64,000 nucleotides of DNA, from positions 124,001 to 188,000 of the forward strand of contig NZ_SMKV01000005.1 in NCBI RefSeq assembly GCF_004348445.1, given 5' to 3'. The DNA comes from Saccharopolyspora aridisoli. Its GTDB lineage: Bacteria > Actinomycetota > Actinomycetes > Mycobacteriales > Pseudonocardiaceae. Both the position numbers and the translations under genes were made by a program. Below the pieces are notes generated by a model. The model was given only the letters and a program-made list of their open reading frames with translations, was not told the DNA's origin and searched no databases. Shown here piece by piece: positions 19,382 through 28,726 of the stretch; within the stretch, counting starts at the first letter, position 1; each line of letters begins with the position of its first letter.

Positions 19382-20864
19382 CGTTTGCCGCGAACGGCTC
19401 GATCAGTGGGGCCAGGTCCGGGCGGACCTTGGCCTTGATCCGGGTGCCCTCGGGGGTGTGCTCCTCCTCGACGACCTCGCCGTCGCTGTGCAGCCGCGCC
19501 ACCAGGTCACCCCGCGTGTAGGGGATCAGGGCGTCGACGAACACCTCCGGGCGCGGGAGCCGGTCGGCGATGATCTCGCGCAGGTGCTCGATGCCCTTGC
19601 CGCTGTGCGCGGAGACGAGCACGGCCTCCGGCAGCAGCCGGCGGAGTTCGGCCATGCGCGTCGCGTCCACCGAGTCGATCTTGTTGACCACGAGGAGCTC
19701 CGGGGGCATCTCCGACTTGAGCTCCTCGGAGATCTCGCTGAGCACCTCGCGCACGGCGGCGACCTGCTCGTGCGGTGAGGCCTCGGAGCCGTCGACGACG
19801 TGGACCAGCAGGTCCGCGCTGGCGACCTCCTCGAGGGTGGAGCGGAACGCCTCGACCAGCTGGTGCGGCAGGTGGCGCACGAACCCGACGGTGTCGGTGA
19901 GCGTGTGCGGCTGGCCGTCCGGGGTGACCGCCTTGCGGGTGGTCGGGTCCAGGGTCGCGAACAGGGCGTCCTCGACCAGGACACCTGCGCCGGTCAACGC
20001 GTTGAGCAAGCTGGACTTGCCGGCGTTGGTGTAACCGGCGATGGCCACGCCGGGGACCTCGTTGGACTCGCGGCGGCTGCGCTTGGTGCCCCGGACCGTC
20101 TTCATCGCGGCCAGTTCCTTGCGCAGCTTGCTGATGCGCTTGTGAATGCTCCGGCGGTCGGTCTCGAGCTTCGTCTCACCGGGACCGCGGGTGCCCACAC
20201 CGCCGTTGGCGCCCGCCCGGCCACCGGCCTGACGGGACATCGTTTCACCCCAGCCGCGCAGTCGCGGCAGGTAGTACTGCAGCTGAGCGAGCTCGACCTG
20301 CGCCTTGCCCTCCCTGGAACGGGCGTGCTGGGCGAAGATGTCGAGGATCAGCGCGGTGCGGTCGACGACCTTGACCTTGAGCTTCTCCTCCAGCTGACGC
20401 AGCTGGCCGGGCGAGAGCTCACCGTCGCAGATGACCGTGTCGGCGCCGTTGGAGGCGACCAGGTCGCGCAGCTCGCGGACCTTGCCGGATCCGATGTAGG
20501 TGCCCGGGTCGGGACGGTCGCGCCGCTGGATGATGCCTTCGAGCACCTCCGAACCGGCGGTCTCGGCGAGGCGGGCGAGCTCGGCGAGCGACGCGTCGGC
20601 GTGCGCGGCGTCGCCCTCGGTCCAGACGCCCACGAGCACGACGCGCTCCAACCGCAGCCGCCGGTACTCGACCTCGGTGATGTCCTCGAGCTCGGTGGAC
20701 AGCCCGGAGATCCGCCGCAGCGAAGCGCGGTCTTCCAGTTCCATCTCGCCGGTGGAAGGCTCACCACCGGCCAGGATCGGTTCGAATTCGTCGCCGTCGG
20801 CCATGTCCTGGTCCAAGTCGGCGTCGTGGTCGAGCTCTGGGGATGCGGTCAAGGAATCTCTCAT
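19371..20864 (-). CDS. hflX: Ribosome-associated GTPase HflX
   Basis: 497 residues. An acidic N-terminal extension (about 1-45) precedes the HflX nucleotide-binding domain (VGVWTEG; DRPDPGTYIGSGKVRELRDL). The G domain shows G1 GYTNAGKSSLLNAL, G3 DTVGFVRHLPHQL and G4 NKID. HflX splits stalled 70S ribosomes, for example after heat or antibiotic stress. ATG at 20864 has AAGGTGAG directly upstream, favouring it over 20903. It follows dapF in the same direction after about 93 bp. Confidence 0.94.
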   Translation of the reverse strand: MRDSLTASPELDHDADLDQDMADGDEFEPILAGGEPSTGEMELEDRASLRRISGLSTELEDITEVEYRRLRLERVVLVGVWTEGDAAHADASLAELARLAETAGSEVLEGIIQRRDRPDPGTYIGSGKVRELRDLVASNGADTVICDGELSPGQLRQLEEKLKVKVVDRTALILDIFAQHARSREGKAQVELAQLQYYLPRLRGWGETMSRQAGGRAGANGGVGTRGPGETKLETDRRSIHKRISKLRKELAAMKTVRGTKRSRRESNEVPGVAIAGYTNAGKSSLLNALTGAGVLVEDALFATLDPTTRKAVTPDGQPHTLTDTVGFVRHLPHQLVEAFRSTLEEVASADLLVHVVDGSEASPHEQVAAVREVLSEISEELKSEMPPELLVVNKIDSVDATRMAELRRLLPEAVLVSAHSGKGIEHLREIIADRLPRPEVFVDALIPYTRGDLVARLHSDGEVVEEEHTPEGTRIKAKVRPDLAPLIEPFAANGAA

Positions 20865-20957
20865 CTCACCTTCATTGTCCCACGCTGCGCGACCCGTTTT
20901 CACTCGCTGCGCTTGCCCGAGCCGTGCGCACAGCGCTGAACTGCGGGTTCGGGCTCG

Positions 20958-21800
20958 TCACGGGTTCTGCCACCAGTGGGGGTCCAGTCGTCCTCCGCCG
21001 ACCAGCACAGCAGGACCGGTCAGGGTCGAACCGCTGGCGGTGATCTCGACCTCGACGGTGCCGCCGGGGATGTGCACCACCCGGCGACCGGTGGTCTGAC
21101 CTGCGGCGTGCAGCGCGGCGGCGGTCGCGGCGACCGTGCCCGTACCGCAGGACCGGGTCTCACCGACACCGCGCTCGTGCACCCGCATCCGCACCTCGTC
21201 ACCGCTGAGCGGCCGCACGAACTCGACGTTCACGCCATCCGGGAACAGGTTCAAGTCGTGCGGCGGAGCCGTGCCGAGGCCGAGGGCGTCGAGATCGTGG
21301 TCACCGACGCAGGCCAGGTGCGGGTTGCCGACGTCGACGGCGACACCGGCGAAGGCGGTCCCGTTCACCGTCGTGGTGGATTCGCCGAAGATCTTGGCCT
21401 GTCCCATCTCGACGGTCACCCGGCCGTCCTGGTGGGTGTGCACGGGGCGGATGCCCGCACGGGTGCCGACCAGCAGGTCCCCGGACGGGGCGAGGCCGGA
21501 CACGACGAGGTAGCGGGCGAACACGCGCACGCCGTTGCCGCACATCTCGGCGATGGATCCGTCGGCGTTGCGGTAGTCCATGAACCACACGTCCGACGGG
21601 ACGTCGGCCGGGGCGTCGGTCAGGTTGCCCGCGCGGATCACGCGCAGCACGCCGTCGGCGCCCAGACCGCGCTGCCGATCGCACAGGGCGCGCACCCGGT
21701 CGTCGGTGAGCTCCAGCTCACCGTGCGGGTCGGGCAGGATGACGAAGTCGTTCTGGGTCCCGTGGCCCTTGATGTACTCGGGTCCTCCGAAGGCGTGCAC
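20958..21800 (-). CDS. dapF: Diaminopimelate epimerase
   Basis: 280 residues. It converts LL- to meso-diaminopimelate for lysine and peptidoglycan synthesis. Both catalytic cysteines are present: Cys in MCGNGVR (about 88) and in RSCGTGT (about 219). The N-terminal KGHGTQNDF is the family opening. The GTG at 21800 is 9 bp past the miaA stop, so the genes are co-transcribed; the Shine-Dalgarno sequence is poor, suggesting coupling to miaA translation. Confidence 0.95.
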   Translation of the reverse strand: MHAFGGPEYIKGHGTQNDFVILPDPHGELELTDDRVRALCDRQRGLGADGVLRVIRAGNLTDAPADVPSDVWFMDYRNADGSIAEMCGNGVRVFARYLVVSGLAPSGDLLVGTRAGIRPVHTHQDGRVTVEMGQAKIFGESTTTVNGTAFAGVAVDVGNPHLACVGDHDLDALGLGTAPPHDLNLFPDGVNVEFVRPLSGDEVRMRVHERGVGETRSCGTGTVAATAAALHAAGQTTGRRVVHIPGGTVEVEITASGSTLTGPAVLVGGGRLDPHWWQNP

Positions 21801-21809
21801 GTGGCCAGT

Positions 21810-22721
21810 CTACGGATTCACCAGTGCACGGACATCGTCGGCAAGCGCGGGATCTGCGGCGTCGAACCAGTTGATGCGCTCGTCGCGGCGGAACCACGAT
21901 CGCTGCCGCCGGACGAAGCGGCGCGTCAGCCGAGCGGTCTCGGCCGCGGCGGCGGTCATGTCGTCCGCACCGTCGAGCTCGGCGAGCACCTGCTGGTAGC
22001 CCAGCGCACGGCTGGCGGTGCGGCCGTGGCGCAACCCCTCCTCCTCCAAGCGGCGCACCTCGTCGACCAGGCCGGAGTCGAACATGCGGGTCACGCGCTC
22101 GTCGACGCGATCGTCGAGGTCCTCGGCGGGCCGGTCCAGACCGACCAGGACCGTGCCGTAGCGGGGCGGGCCCGGGGTGGGCAGGTTCGCGGAGAACGGA
22201 GCGCCGGAGATCTCGATGACCTCCAGCGCCCGGACGATGCGGCGTCCGTTGCTGGTCAGGATGGCCGCCGCGGCGGCGGGGTCGAGTTCGGCGAGCCTCC
22301 GGTGCAGCGAGACCGGCCCGAGCTTGGCCAGCTCGTCCTCGTACTTCTGCCGCACCTGCGGATCGGTCCCGGGGAACGACAGGTCGTCGACGACCGCCTG
22401 CACGTAGAGCCCGGACCCGCCCACGAGGATCGGGGTGCGACCACGTGCGAGCACGTCCTCCAGGATGGTGCGGGCCGCTCGCTGGTACGCGGCGACCGAG
22501 GCGGTCTCGGTGACGTCGAGGACGTCGAGCTGGTGGTGCGGGACGCCCCGCCGCTCGTCGAGGGTGAGCTTGGCGGTGCCGATGTCCATCCCGCGGTAGA
22601 GCTGCATCGCGTCGGCGTTGATCACCTCGCCGTCGAACCGCTCGGCGAGCTGCACGGCGAGGTCGGACTTCCCGGTGGCCGTGGGACCGACAACGGCGAC
22701 GGGGTGCGGGAGCGAAGACAC
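21810..22721 (-). CDS. miaA: tRNA dimethylallyltransferase MiaA
   Basis: 303 residues. It adds dimethylallyl to A37 of tRNAs that read U-starting codons. The P-loop [11 protein letters not shown], the [15 protein letters not shown] segment and [11 protein letters not shown] are family hallmarks. GTG at 22721 is the family start. Its product is the substrate of MiaB, encoded 2.5 kb away. A decayed dioxygenase gene lies just upstream in the same direction. Confidence 0.95.
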   Translation of the reverse strand: MSSLPHPVAVVGPTATGKSDLAVQLAERFDGEVINADAMQLYRGMDIGTAKLTLDERRGVPHHQLDVLDVTETASVAAYQRAARTILEDVLARGRTPILVGGSGLYVQAVVDDLSFPGTDPQVRQKYEDELAKLGPVSLHRRLAELDPAAAAAILTSNGRRIVRALEVIEISGAPFSANLPTPGPPRYGTVLVGLDRPAEDLDDRVDERVTRMFDSGLVDEVRRLEEEGLRHGRTASRALGYQQVLAELDGADDMTAAAAETARLTRRFVRRQRSWFRRDERINWFDAADPALADDVRALVNP

Positions 22722-22730
22722 ACCAGAACT

Positions 22731-22974
22731 CTAAGTGCCCGCTGCCCCGTTCCGTCCGCGTGGCGGAGCGGTCGTGGCGCCGCTCGGAACGGTGTGCGGT
22801 CTGAATCGCATCGGGGCGAACGTATCTGCACCAACGGCCACCCATTCGGCGTTCGAATCCGTCAGACTGGACACGGCGCGCGAACAGGCGCCCCGCAACC
22901 GCTCGGCTTCGACGCCGGCGCGCAGCCAGCGCGAGGACCAGCAGCGGCGGGTGCGGCACGACGACACGGGTCAT
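22731..22974 (-). pseudogene. Relic of a class III extradiol dioxygenase-like gene (Rv2728c position)
   Basis: ATG at 22974 opens MTRVVVPHPPLLVLALAA, the typical start of this family. The frame then shifts by one and continues LRGACSRAVSSLTDSNAEW and VAVGADTFAPMRFRPHTV before stopping at 22731. The remaining two-thirds of the gene is absent. M. tuberculosis Rv2728c, upstream of miaA, is the intact positional counterpart as I recall it. A frameshift plus truncation marks it as dead. Confidence 0.6.
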
Positions 22975-23309
22975 CGCACTCGTGCACGGCATGAGATCAC
23001 GGGCGAGTTGGCTGGAGCAGGTGGCCGCGCACTGCGGCGGATCGGACCGATGCGATGCATCGGTACCCTGCTCGCTGCCGCCACACGGGTGACCGATGAC
23101 AATGTGACCGTGCAGGTCATACGGCCCCTGGGTTTCAGCCGGGCACCGATTCGGGTATGGAGTACCGAATCAGCTGTTGACCTGTTTGAATGCGCCAGCG
23201 GAGGCCGGACCGTCCGACGGTTCGGGCTGACGCTGGCTGGGCCCCGCCGACGTGGGGCGCCCGTGGCTGGCACGGGCATCGAAGCGGGCACGCAAGGAGG
23301 AAGCCGGCC
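22975..23309. other. Intergenic region upstream of the DUF349 gene with two inverted repeats
   Basis: No gene is supported here. Two hairpins or operators are visible: arms ACCGATG/CATCGGT at 23046-23064 and arms GATTCGG/CCGAATC at 23148-23171. They may belong to the promoter of the DUF349 gene. Confidence 0.35.
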
Positions 23310-24635
23310 ATGACGCACCAGGACACGACCCCCGAGTCGGTCGCCAGCAAGGCGGTCGCGGACTCGACCAGCAGCAGCACCGGGTCACCCGCGGTCGCGC
23401 CCGCAGTACCGAAGGCTTCCGCGAACCCCTCCAAGTGGGGACGGTTGGACGCCGACGGAACGGTGTACGTGAGCACTGCCGACGGTGAGCGGGCGATCGG
23501 TTCCTGGCAGGCCGGTGATGCGGCGGAAGGCCTCGCCCTCTACGCGCGCAAGTTCGACGACATGGTCACCGAGGTCGAGCTGCTGGAGACCCGGCTGAGC
23601 ACCCACGCCGGCGAGCCCAAGCACACGCTGACCAGCGCCAAGCACCTGCAGGAATCGTTGGCCGAGGCTGCAGTGATCGGCGATCTGGCCGCTCTGGGTG
23701 CCCGCATCGAGCACCTGCTGGCCCGCGCCGAGGAAGCGGTCGAGGGCGCCAAGCACGAGAAGGAGCGCGCTCGCGCCGAGGCGATCGCCCGCAAGGAGGC
23801 GCTGGTCGCCGAGGCCGAGGAGATCGCCCACGAGGCGACGCACTGGAAGTCGGCCGGCGACCGCCTGCGCCAGATCCTCGACGAGTGGAAGAAGGTCCGC
23901 GGCGTCGACCGCAAGACCGACGAGCAGCTGTGGCGGCGGTTCTCCAAGGCCCGCGACGCCTTCAGCCGCCGTCGCGGCTCGCACTTCGCCGAGCTGGACC
24001 GCCAGCGCGCGGCGGCCAAGGCCCACAAGCAGGAGCTGGTCGAGGAGGCCGAGGCGCTCACCGAGTCCAACGACTGGGGCGACACGGCGAACCGCTACAA
24101 GCAGCTGATGGCCGACTGGAAGGCCGCCGGACGCGCGCCCAAGGACAGCGATGAGGCGCTCTGGCAGCGCTTCCGGACCGCGCAGGACCGGTTCTTCAGC
24201 CGCCGGTCGGAGGCGTTCTCCGAGCGCGACGCCGAGTTCGCGGCCAACGCCAAGCTCAAGGAAGAACTGCTGGTCGAGGCGGAGCAGATCGACCCGTCGG
24301 CTGATCTGAAGGCCGCGCAGGCGCAGCTGCAGCGGGTGCAGGAGCGCTGGGACGAGATCGGCAAGGTGCCGCGCGAGCGGATGCGCGAGCTGGAGGGCAG
24401 GCTTCGCGGCGTGGCCGACAAGGTCCGCGACGCCGTCGACGCTCAGTGGCGCCGCACCGACCCGGAGGCCCAGGCCCGCGTCGACCAGTTCCGCGACCGC
24501 GTGGAGCAGTTCGAGGCGCAGGCGGAGAAGGCCCGCGCCGCAGGCGACGAGCGCCGTGCGAAGAAGGCCGACGAGCAGGCCGCCCAGTGGCGCGAATGGC
24601 TGCATGCCGCGGAACAGGCCATCGCTCACCGCTGA
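23310..24635 (+). CDS. DUF349 repeat protein
   Basis: 441 residues. A low-complexity Ser/Ala/Pro-rich N-terminus is followed by a short beta segment (KWGRLDADGTVYVSTADGER) and then long charged helices. These carry three to four DUF349 units with the pattern WK-x2-GR-x-(P)K-x3-(D)ExLW-x-RF-x-x-A-x-D-x-F. It is probably an elongated coiled-coil cytoplasmic protein; the family has no firm function. ATG at 23310 has AAGGAGG 9 nt upstream. Rv2731 is the positional match in M. tuberculosis. The gene ends at a tandem pair of hairpins. Confidence 0.85.
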   Translation: MTHQDTTPESVASKAVADSTSSSTGSPAVAPAVPKASANPSKWGRLDADGTVYVSTADGERAIGSWQAGDAAEGLALYARKFDDMVTEVELLETRLSTHAGEPKHTLTSAKHLQESLAEAAVIGDLAALGARIEHLLARAEEAVEGAKHEKERARAEAIARKEALVAEAEEIAHEATHWKSAGDRLRQILDEWKKVRGVDRKTDEQLWRRFSKARDAFSRRRGSHFAELDRQRAAAKAHKQELVEEAEALTESNDWGDTANRYKQLMADWKAAGRAPKDSDEALWQRFRTAQDRFFSRRSEAFSERDAEFAANAKLKEELLVEAEQIDPSADLKAAQAQLQRVQERWDEIGKVPRERMRELEGRLRGVADKVRDAVDAQWRRTDPEAQARVDQFRDRVEQFEAQAEKARAAGDERRAKKADEQAAQWREWLHAAEQAIAHR

Positions 24636-24642
24636 CGTGCGC

Positions 24643-24724
24643 GCAACGACGACGCCCGCACCGGCCTCGGTGCGGGCGTCATCGCAACGACGACGCCCGC
24701 ACCGGCCTCGGTGCGGGCGTCATC
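24643..24724. terminator. Tandemly duplicated 41-bp terminator hairpin
   Basis: Two exact 41-bp copies lie head to tail (24643-24683 and 24684-24724). Each contains a 12-bp stem (GACGCCCGCACC with GGTGCGGGCGTC) around 6 nt. They separate the convergent DUF349 and membrane-protein genes and should stop transcription from both sides. Confidence 0.85.
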
Positions 24725-24783
24725 GCTCTGCGGACGGTGGTGCGAACTGTCCGGTCAGAACGCGGAGCAGGACCGCTCGGGAC

Positions 24784-25236
24784 TCAGTCGCGCGACCAGA
24801 CGATGCGCATCCACTGGACCGCCAGGACGGCCATGCAGACGACCGCGAGCACCAGGCCGAGGCCGGGCCCCGCCTGGCCGCTGGTCTGGCGGGACCAGAT
24901 CGCGATCACGCCTTCGAAGGTGACCACGAGCCCGGCCACACCCGCCAGGAAGGCCGCGCCCCAGCGGCGGGTGATCAGCGCCAGCGCGCCGAAGCCCAGG
25001 CCGACGATCGCGGAGTTGATCGCGAACAGCCGCGGCAGCAGCCCCACCTCCAGCGCCGGATCCGCCTGCCCGGTCAGCACCTCCCACCCGGGACTGCCGC
25101 CCACCCACGGGAGCAGCGAGCACACCACGAGCACCAGCATCACCGTGGCGATGACCAGCGACTTGGTGCCCGGGTCGAACCGCCGCAGCACCTCACCGCG
25201 GCTCTGGACGTCCTGTTCCTCGCTCAACACGCACAT
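24784..25236 (-). CDS. Four-helix membrane protein (Rv2732c position)
   Basis: 150 residues with four predicted membrane helices (about 28-46, 69-86, 92-111 and 124-142) and short loops. The function is unknown. The start overlaps the miaB stop: ATG at 25236 is inside miaB by 13 bp, and GTG at 25230 has a better-placed AGGG. Either way it is coupled to miaB. A conserved membrane protein sits in the same place (Rv2732c) in mycobacteria. Confidence 0.75.
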   Translation of the reverse strand: MCVLSEEQDVQSRGEVLRRFDPGTKSLVIATVMLVLVVCSLLPWVGGSPGWEVLTGQADPALEVGLLPRLFAINSAIVGLGFGALALITRRWGAAFLAGVAGLVVTFEGVIAIWSRQTSGQAGPGLGLVLAVVCMAVLAVQWMRIVWSRD

Positions 25237-26708
25237 CCCTGCTGCGCCGCCGGCTGCGGAGCCGGCGCACCGATGGAGGGCAGTCCGAGGCTGACCCCGG
25301 AGGTCTTGGGGCGCACGCCCTCTTCCCAGTGGTCGCCCGCCCGGGTCCGGCGGTGAGCCGAGACGTCGGCGTCGGCGACCAAGTGGTGCGGGGCGGCGCG
25401 GGTGATCGTGGTCCGCACGAGGTCACCGGGCCGGACCCCGCCGTCGAGCGCGCCGGTGGGCGTGAAGTGCACCAGGCGGCCGTCGCGGGCGCGGCCGGAG
25501 AGCCGATGGGTCTCGGCGTCCTTGCGGCCCTCCCCTTCGGCGACCAGCAGCTCGACTTCGCGACCGACGATCTCCTTGTTCTCGTCCCAGGAGATCTCGT
25601 TCTGCAGCGCGACCAGGCGGTCGTAGCGCTGCTGGACGACCTCCTTGGGCAGCTGGTCGGGCATGTCCGCAGCGGGCGTGCCCGGTCGCTTGGAGTACTG
25701 GAAGGTGAAGGCGCTGGAGAACCGGGCGCGGCGCACGACCTCCATCGTGGCCTCGAAGTCCTCCTCGGTCTCCCCGGGGAAGCCCACGATGATGTCGGTG
25801 GTGATGGCCGCCTCCGGCATGGCCGCGCGGACCTTGCCCACGATGTCGAGGAAGCGCTCGCTGCGGTAGGAGCGGCGCATCGCCTTGAGGACGCGGTCCG
25901 AGCCGGACTGCAACGGCATGTGCAGCTGCGGGCAGACGTTGGGCGTCTCGGCCATCGCCTCGATGACGTCGTCGGTGAAGTCGCGCGGGTGCGGTGAGGT
26001 GAAGCGGACGCGCTCCAGGCCCTCGATCTCGCCGCAGGAGCGCAGCAGCTTGCCGAAGGCGAAGCGGTCGCCGAACTCCACGCCGTAGGCGTTGACGTTC
26101 TGACCGAGCAAGGTCACCTCGAGCACGCCTTCGGACACCAGCGCCTGGACCTCGGAGAGGATCTCGCCGGGCCGGCGGTCCTTCTCCTTGCCGCGCAGCG
26201 CGGGCACGATGCAGAAGGTGCAGGTGTTGTTGCAGCCCACCGAGACCGAGACCCAGCCGGAGTAGGCGGAGTCACGGCGGGCCGGGAGCGTGGACGGGAA
26301 GACGTCCAGCGACTCCAGGATCTCGACCTCGGCCTCCTGGTTGTGCCGCGCGCGTTCCAGCAGCGTCGGCAGCGATCCGAGGTTGTGGGTGCCGAAGACG
26401 ACGTCGACCCAGGGCGCCTTCTTGACGATCGTGTCGCGGTCCTTCTGCGCGAGGCAACCACCGACGGCGATCTGCATGTTCGGGTTGACGTCCTTCTGCG
26501 GACGCATGTGGCCGAGCGTGCCGTAGAGCCGGTTGTCGGCGTTCTCGCGCACGGCGCAGGTGTTGAACACGACCACGTCGGCGGGCATCTCCCGACCGTT
26601 GTCGGCCCGCACGTACCCGGCGTCCTCCAGCATGCCCGCGAGCCGCTCGGAATCGTGCACGTTCATCTGGCAGCCGAAAGTGCGGATCTCGTACGTCTTC
26701 GTGCTCAC
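25224..26708 (-). CDS. miaB: tRNA methylthiotransferase MiaB
   Basis: 494-residue radical-SAM enzyme that adds a methylthio group to i6A37 of tRNA, acting after MiaA. The N-terminal cluster cysteines are in FGCQMN, NTCAVRE and GGCLAQ; the radical-SAM motif is CNNTCTFC near residues 158-165; a TRAM domain lies near 380-445. The C-terminus carries an extra unconserved tail of about 40 residues ending in GCAC. GTG at 26708 is the family start ([16 protein letters not shown]). Confidence 0.95.
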   Translation of the reverse strand: MSTKTYEIRTFGCQMNVHDSERLAGMLEDAGYVRADNGREMPADVVVFNTCAVRENADNRLYGTLGHMRPQKDVNPNMQIAVGGCLAQKDRDTIVKKAPWVDVVFGTHNLGSLPTLLERARHNQEAEVEILESLDVFPSTLPARRDSAYSGWVSVSVGCNNTCTFCIVPALRGKEKDRRPGEILSEVQALVSEGVLEVTLLGQNVNAYGVEFGDRFAFGKLLRSCGEIEGLERVRFTSPHPRDFTDDVIEAMAETPNVCPQLHMPLQSGSDRVLKAMRRSYRSERFLDIVGKVRAAMPEAAITTDIIVGFPGETEEDFEATMEVVRRARFSSAFTFQYSKRPGTPAADMPDQLPKEVVQQRYDRLVALQNEISWDENKEIVGREVELLVAEGEGRKDAETHRLSGRARDGRLVHFTPTGALDGGVRPGDLVRTTITRAAPHHLVADADVSAHRRTRAGDHWEEGVRPKTSGVSLGLPSIGAPAPQPAAQQGCAC

Positions 26709-26850
26709 CGTTCCACGGTAGCGCCTGGTCAGATAGCCGATTCACCCGCCCGGACCGATGATGGAGCGAGAAGAACACGCCCTCGGTGATTACTGAACGC
26801 AACGAACGGTCCGATCCAGAGACGCGTTAGGTGGTCAGGCGGACGACGCT

Positions 26851-26877
26851 AACTCCGTTGCGTAACGGAGTTGAAAC
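26851..26877. promoter_or_regulatory. GlnR-like site and inverted repeat upstream of gluA
   Basis: GTAAC (26862-26866), 6 bp, GAAAC (26873-26877) matches the GlnR half-pair gTnAC-n6-GaAAC. It overlaps a perfect inverted repeat AACTCCGTT-GCGT-AACGGAGTT (26851-26872). It lies about 92 bp before the gluA start, a sensible place for nitrogen control of glutamate uptake. The rest of the 260-bp gap shows nothing else clear. Confidence 0.5.
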
Positions 26878-26968
26878 AACGCATCGATTCCAACCTCTGG
26901 ACTCCGCGGCTACGACAGGCTTAAGTTTCGGCCAACGAAATCCACATACGACGCTTCGGGAGCACTGG

Positions 26969-27724
26969 ATGACCGCAGCCCCCACGGACGTTCCGATGAT
27001 CCGGATGTCCGCGGTCGACAAGTTCTTCGGCTCACTGCACGTGCTGCGGTCGATCGACCTCGAAGTGCCCAAGGGGCAGGTCGTCGTGGTCCTGGGCCCC
27101 TCCGGGTCCGGGAAGTCGACGCTGTGCCGGGCCATCAACCGGCTGGAGCCGATCAACGACGGGTCCGTCGAGATCGACGGCGTGCCGCTCCCGGCCGAAG
27201 GACGCGCTCTGGCCGAACTGCGCGCCGACGTCGGCATGGTCTTCCAGCAGTTCAACCTCTTCGCGCACAAGACGATCCTGGAGAACGTCACGCTCGGGCC
27301 GATCAAGGTCCGCGGGCAGAGCCGGGACGAGGCGCAGCGCGACGCGATGAAGCTGCTGGAGCGGGTCGGCATCGCCGACCAGGCTCAGAAGTACCCGGCA
27401 CAGCTCTCCGGTGGCCAGCAGCAACGGGCGGCGATCGCCCGCGCGCTGGCGATGAAGCCGAAGGTCATGCTCTTCGACGAACCGACCTCCGCGCTGGACC
27501 CGGAGATGGTCAACGAGGTGCTCGACGTGATGACCGGTCTCGCTGAAGAGGGCATGACCATGGTCGTCGTCACGCACGAGATGGGTTTCGCACGCCGCGC
27601 CGCGCACCGCGTGCTGTTCATGGCCGATGGCGAGGTCGTCGAGGACGCCGAACCCCAGAAGTTCTTCGGCGAGCCGAAGAGCGACCGGGCCAAGGACTTC
27701 CTCGGCAAGATCCTCACCCACTGA
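26969..27724 (+). CDS. gluA: Glutamate ABC transporter ATP-binding protein
   Basis: 251-residue ABC ATPase of the polar amino-acid class. Walker A is GPSGSGKST, the Q loop MVFQQFNLF, the signature LSGGQQQR, Walker [15 protein letters not shown], and the switch His lies in VVVTHEM. ATG at 26969 has GGGAG 6 nt upstream, so the open frame from 26831 is not used. It heads the gluABCD operon (gluB starts 34 bp after its stop) and powers uptake of glutamate or a related amino acid. As recalled, Streptomyces also keeps gluABCD near miaB and recA-recX. Confidence 0.93.
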   Translation: MTAAPTDVPMIRMSAVDKFFGSLHVLRSIDLEVPKGQVVVVLGPSGSGKSTLCRAINRLEPINDGSVEIDGVPLPAEGRALAELRADVGMVFQQFNLFAHKTILENVTLGPIKVRGQSRDEAQRDAMKLLERVGIADQAQKYPAQLSGGQQQRAAIARALAMKPKVMLFDEPTSALDPEMVNEVLDVMTGLAEEGMTMVVVTHEMGFARRAAHRVLFMADGEVVEDAEPQKFFGEPKSDRAKDFLGKILTH

Positions 27725-27758
27725 GTGTCACCACCACTGCACAGAGAGGCGTAAGCAG

Positions 27759-28658
27759 ATGCGAGGCAAGAGATCCCGCCTGGTCACGGTGCTGACGGCA
27801 TCGCTGGCCCTGGCGTTGTCCGCCTGCGGCGGGGGCGGCGAGAACCAGCTGGGCGGCGGAGCTCCGGAAATCCCGGTCGATCAGGGCGTGCAGTTCGAAC
27901 CCGGCACTACGATGGCCAACCTCAAGCAAGCGGGCACCATCCGGGTCGGGACCAAGATCGACCAGCCGCTGTTCGGCCTCAACGGGCTCGATGGCAAACC
28001 GCAGGGCTTCGACGTCGAGATGGCCAAGCTCGTCGCGGCGAAGATGGGCATCGCCCCCGACAAGATCGAGTGGGTCGAGGCTCCCAGCAAGACCCGCGAG
28101 GAGATCATCGAACAGGGTCGCGTCGACATGGTAGTGGCGACCTACACGATCAACGACTCGCGCAAGCAGCGGATCAGCTTCGCCGGACCGTACTACCAGG
28201 CCGGTCAGGACATCATGGTCAAGACCGACAACGCTCAGATCACCGGGCCGGAGACGCTGCGTCCGACCGGCGCGAAGGTCTGCTCGGTGACGGGTTCGAC
28301 CCCAGCGGAGAAGATCAAGGAGTACGTCGACGAGCAGAACCTGGTGCTCTTCGACGTCTACTCCAAGTGCGCGGACGCCCTGCGCACCGGCCAGGTGCAG
28401 GCGGTGACCACGGACAACGTGATCCTGATGGGCCTGGTCGAGGAGAGCGGCGGGCAGTTCAAGCTCCTGGAGAAGCCGTTCACCGAGGAGCCCTACGGCA
28501 TCGGCATCAAGAAGGGCGACGTCAAGTTCTGCGAGTTCATCAACCAGACCCTCGCGCAGGCCGGCCAGGACGGCACCTACGCGAAGGCGTGGCAGGCGAC
28601 CGCAGGCAAGGTGTCCAAGCAGACGCCGAGCCTTCCGCAGGCTGACCCCTGCAGCTGA
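27759..28658 (+). CDS. gluB: Glutamate-binding lipoprotein
   Basis: 299-residue extracellular solute-binding protein (family 3). A lipoprotein signal ends in LSAC-GGGG, anchoring it to the outer face of the membrane. Both lobes are present (GFDVEMAKLVAAKMG; PYYQAGQDIMVKTD; CSVTGST; LEKPFTEEPYGIGIKKGD). ATG at 27759 has AGAGAGG 9 nt upstream. A hairpin after the stop probably lowers transcription into the permeases. Confidence 0.93.
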   Translation: MRGKRSRLVTVLTASLALALSACGGGGENQLGGGAPEIPVDQGVQFEPGTTMANLKQAGTIRVGTKIDQPLFGLNGLDGKPQGFDVEMAKLVAAKMGIAPDKIEWVEAPSKTREEIIEQGRVDMVVATYTINDSRKQRISFAGPYYQAGQDIMVKTDNAQITGPETLRPTGAKVCSVTGSTPAEKIKEYVDEQNLVLFDVYSKCADALRTGQVQAVTTDNVILMGLVEESGGQFKLLEKPFTEEPYGIGIKKGDVKFCEFINQTLAQAGQDGTYAKAWQATAGKVSKQTPSLPQADPCS

Positions 28659-28672
28659 CCTCGTAGCGGAAT

Positions 28673-28703
28673 GAGGGTGCCGTCCGATCCGGTCGGCACC
28701 CTC
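28673..28703 (+). terminator. Attenuator hairpin between gluB and gluC
   Basis: GAGGGTGCCG and CGGCACCCTC form a 10-bp stem around 11 nt, starting 14 bp after the gluB stop. An internal hairpin after the binding-protein gene is a common way to make more binding protein than permease. Confidence 0.7.
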
Positions 28704-28726
28704 AACTCTTGGCCGGAGTGGAATCT

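Noticed and set aside
22851..22860. GTTCGAATCC, like the T-loop of a tRNA
   Set aside because: The flanking bases do not form acceptor, D or anticodon stems. The sequence lies within the dioxygenase-gene relic.
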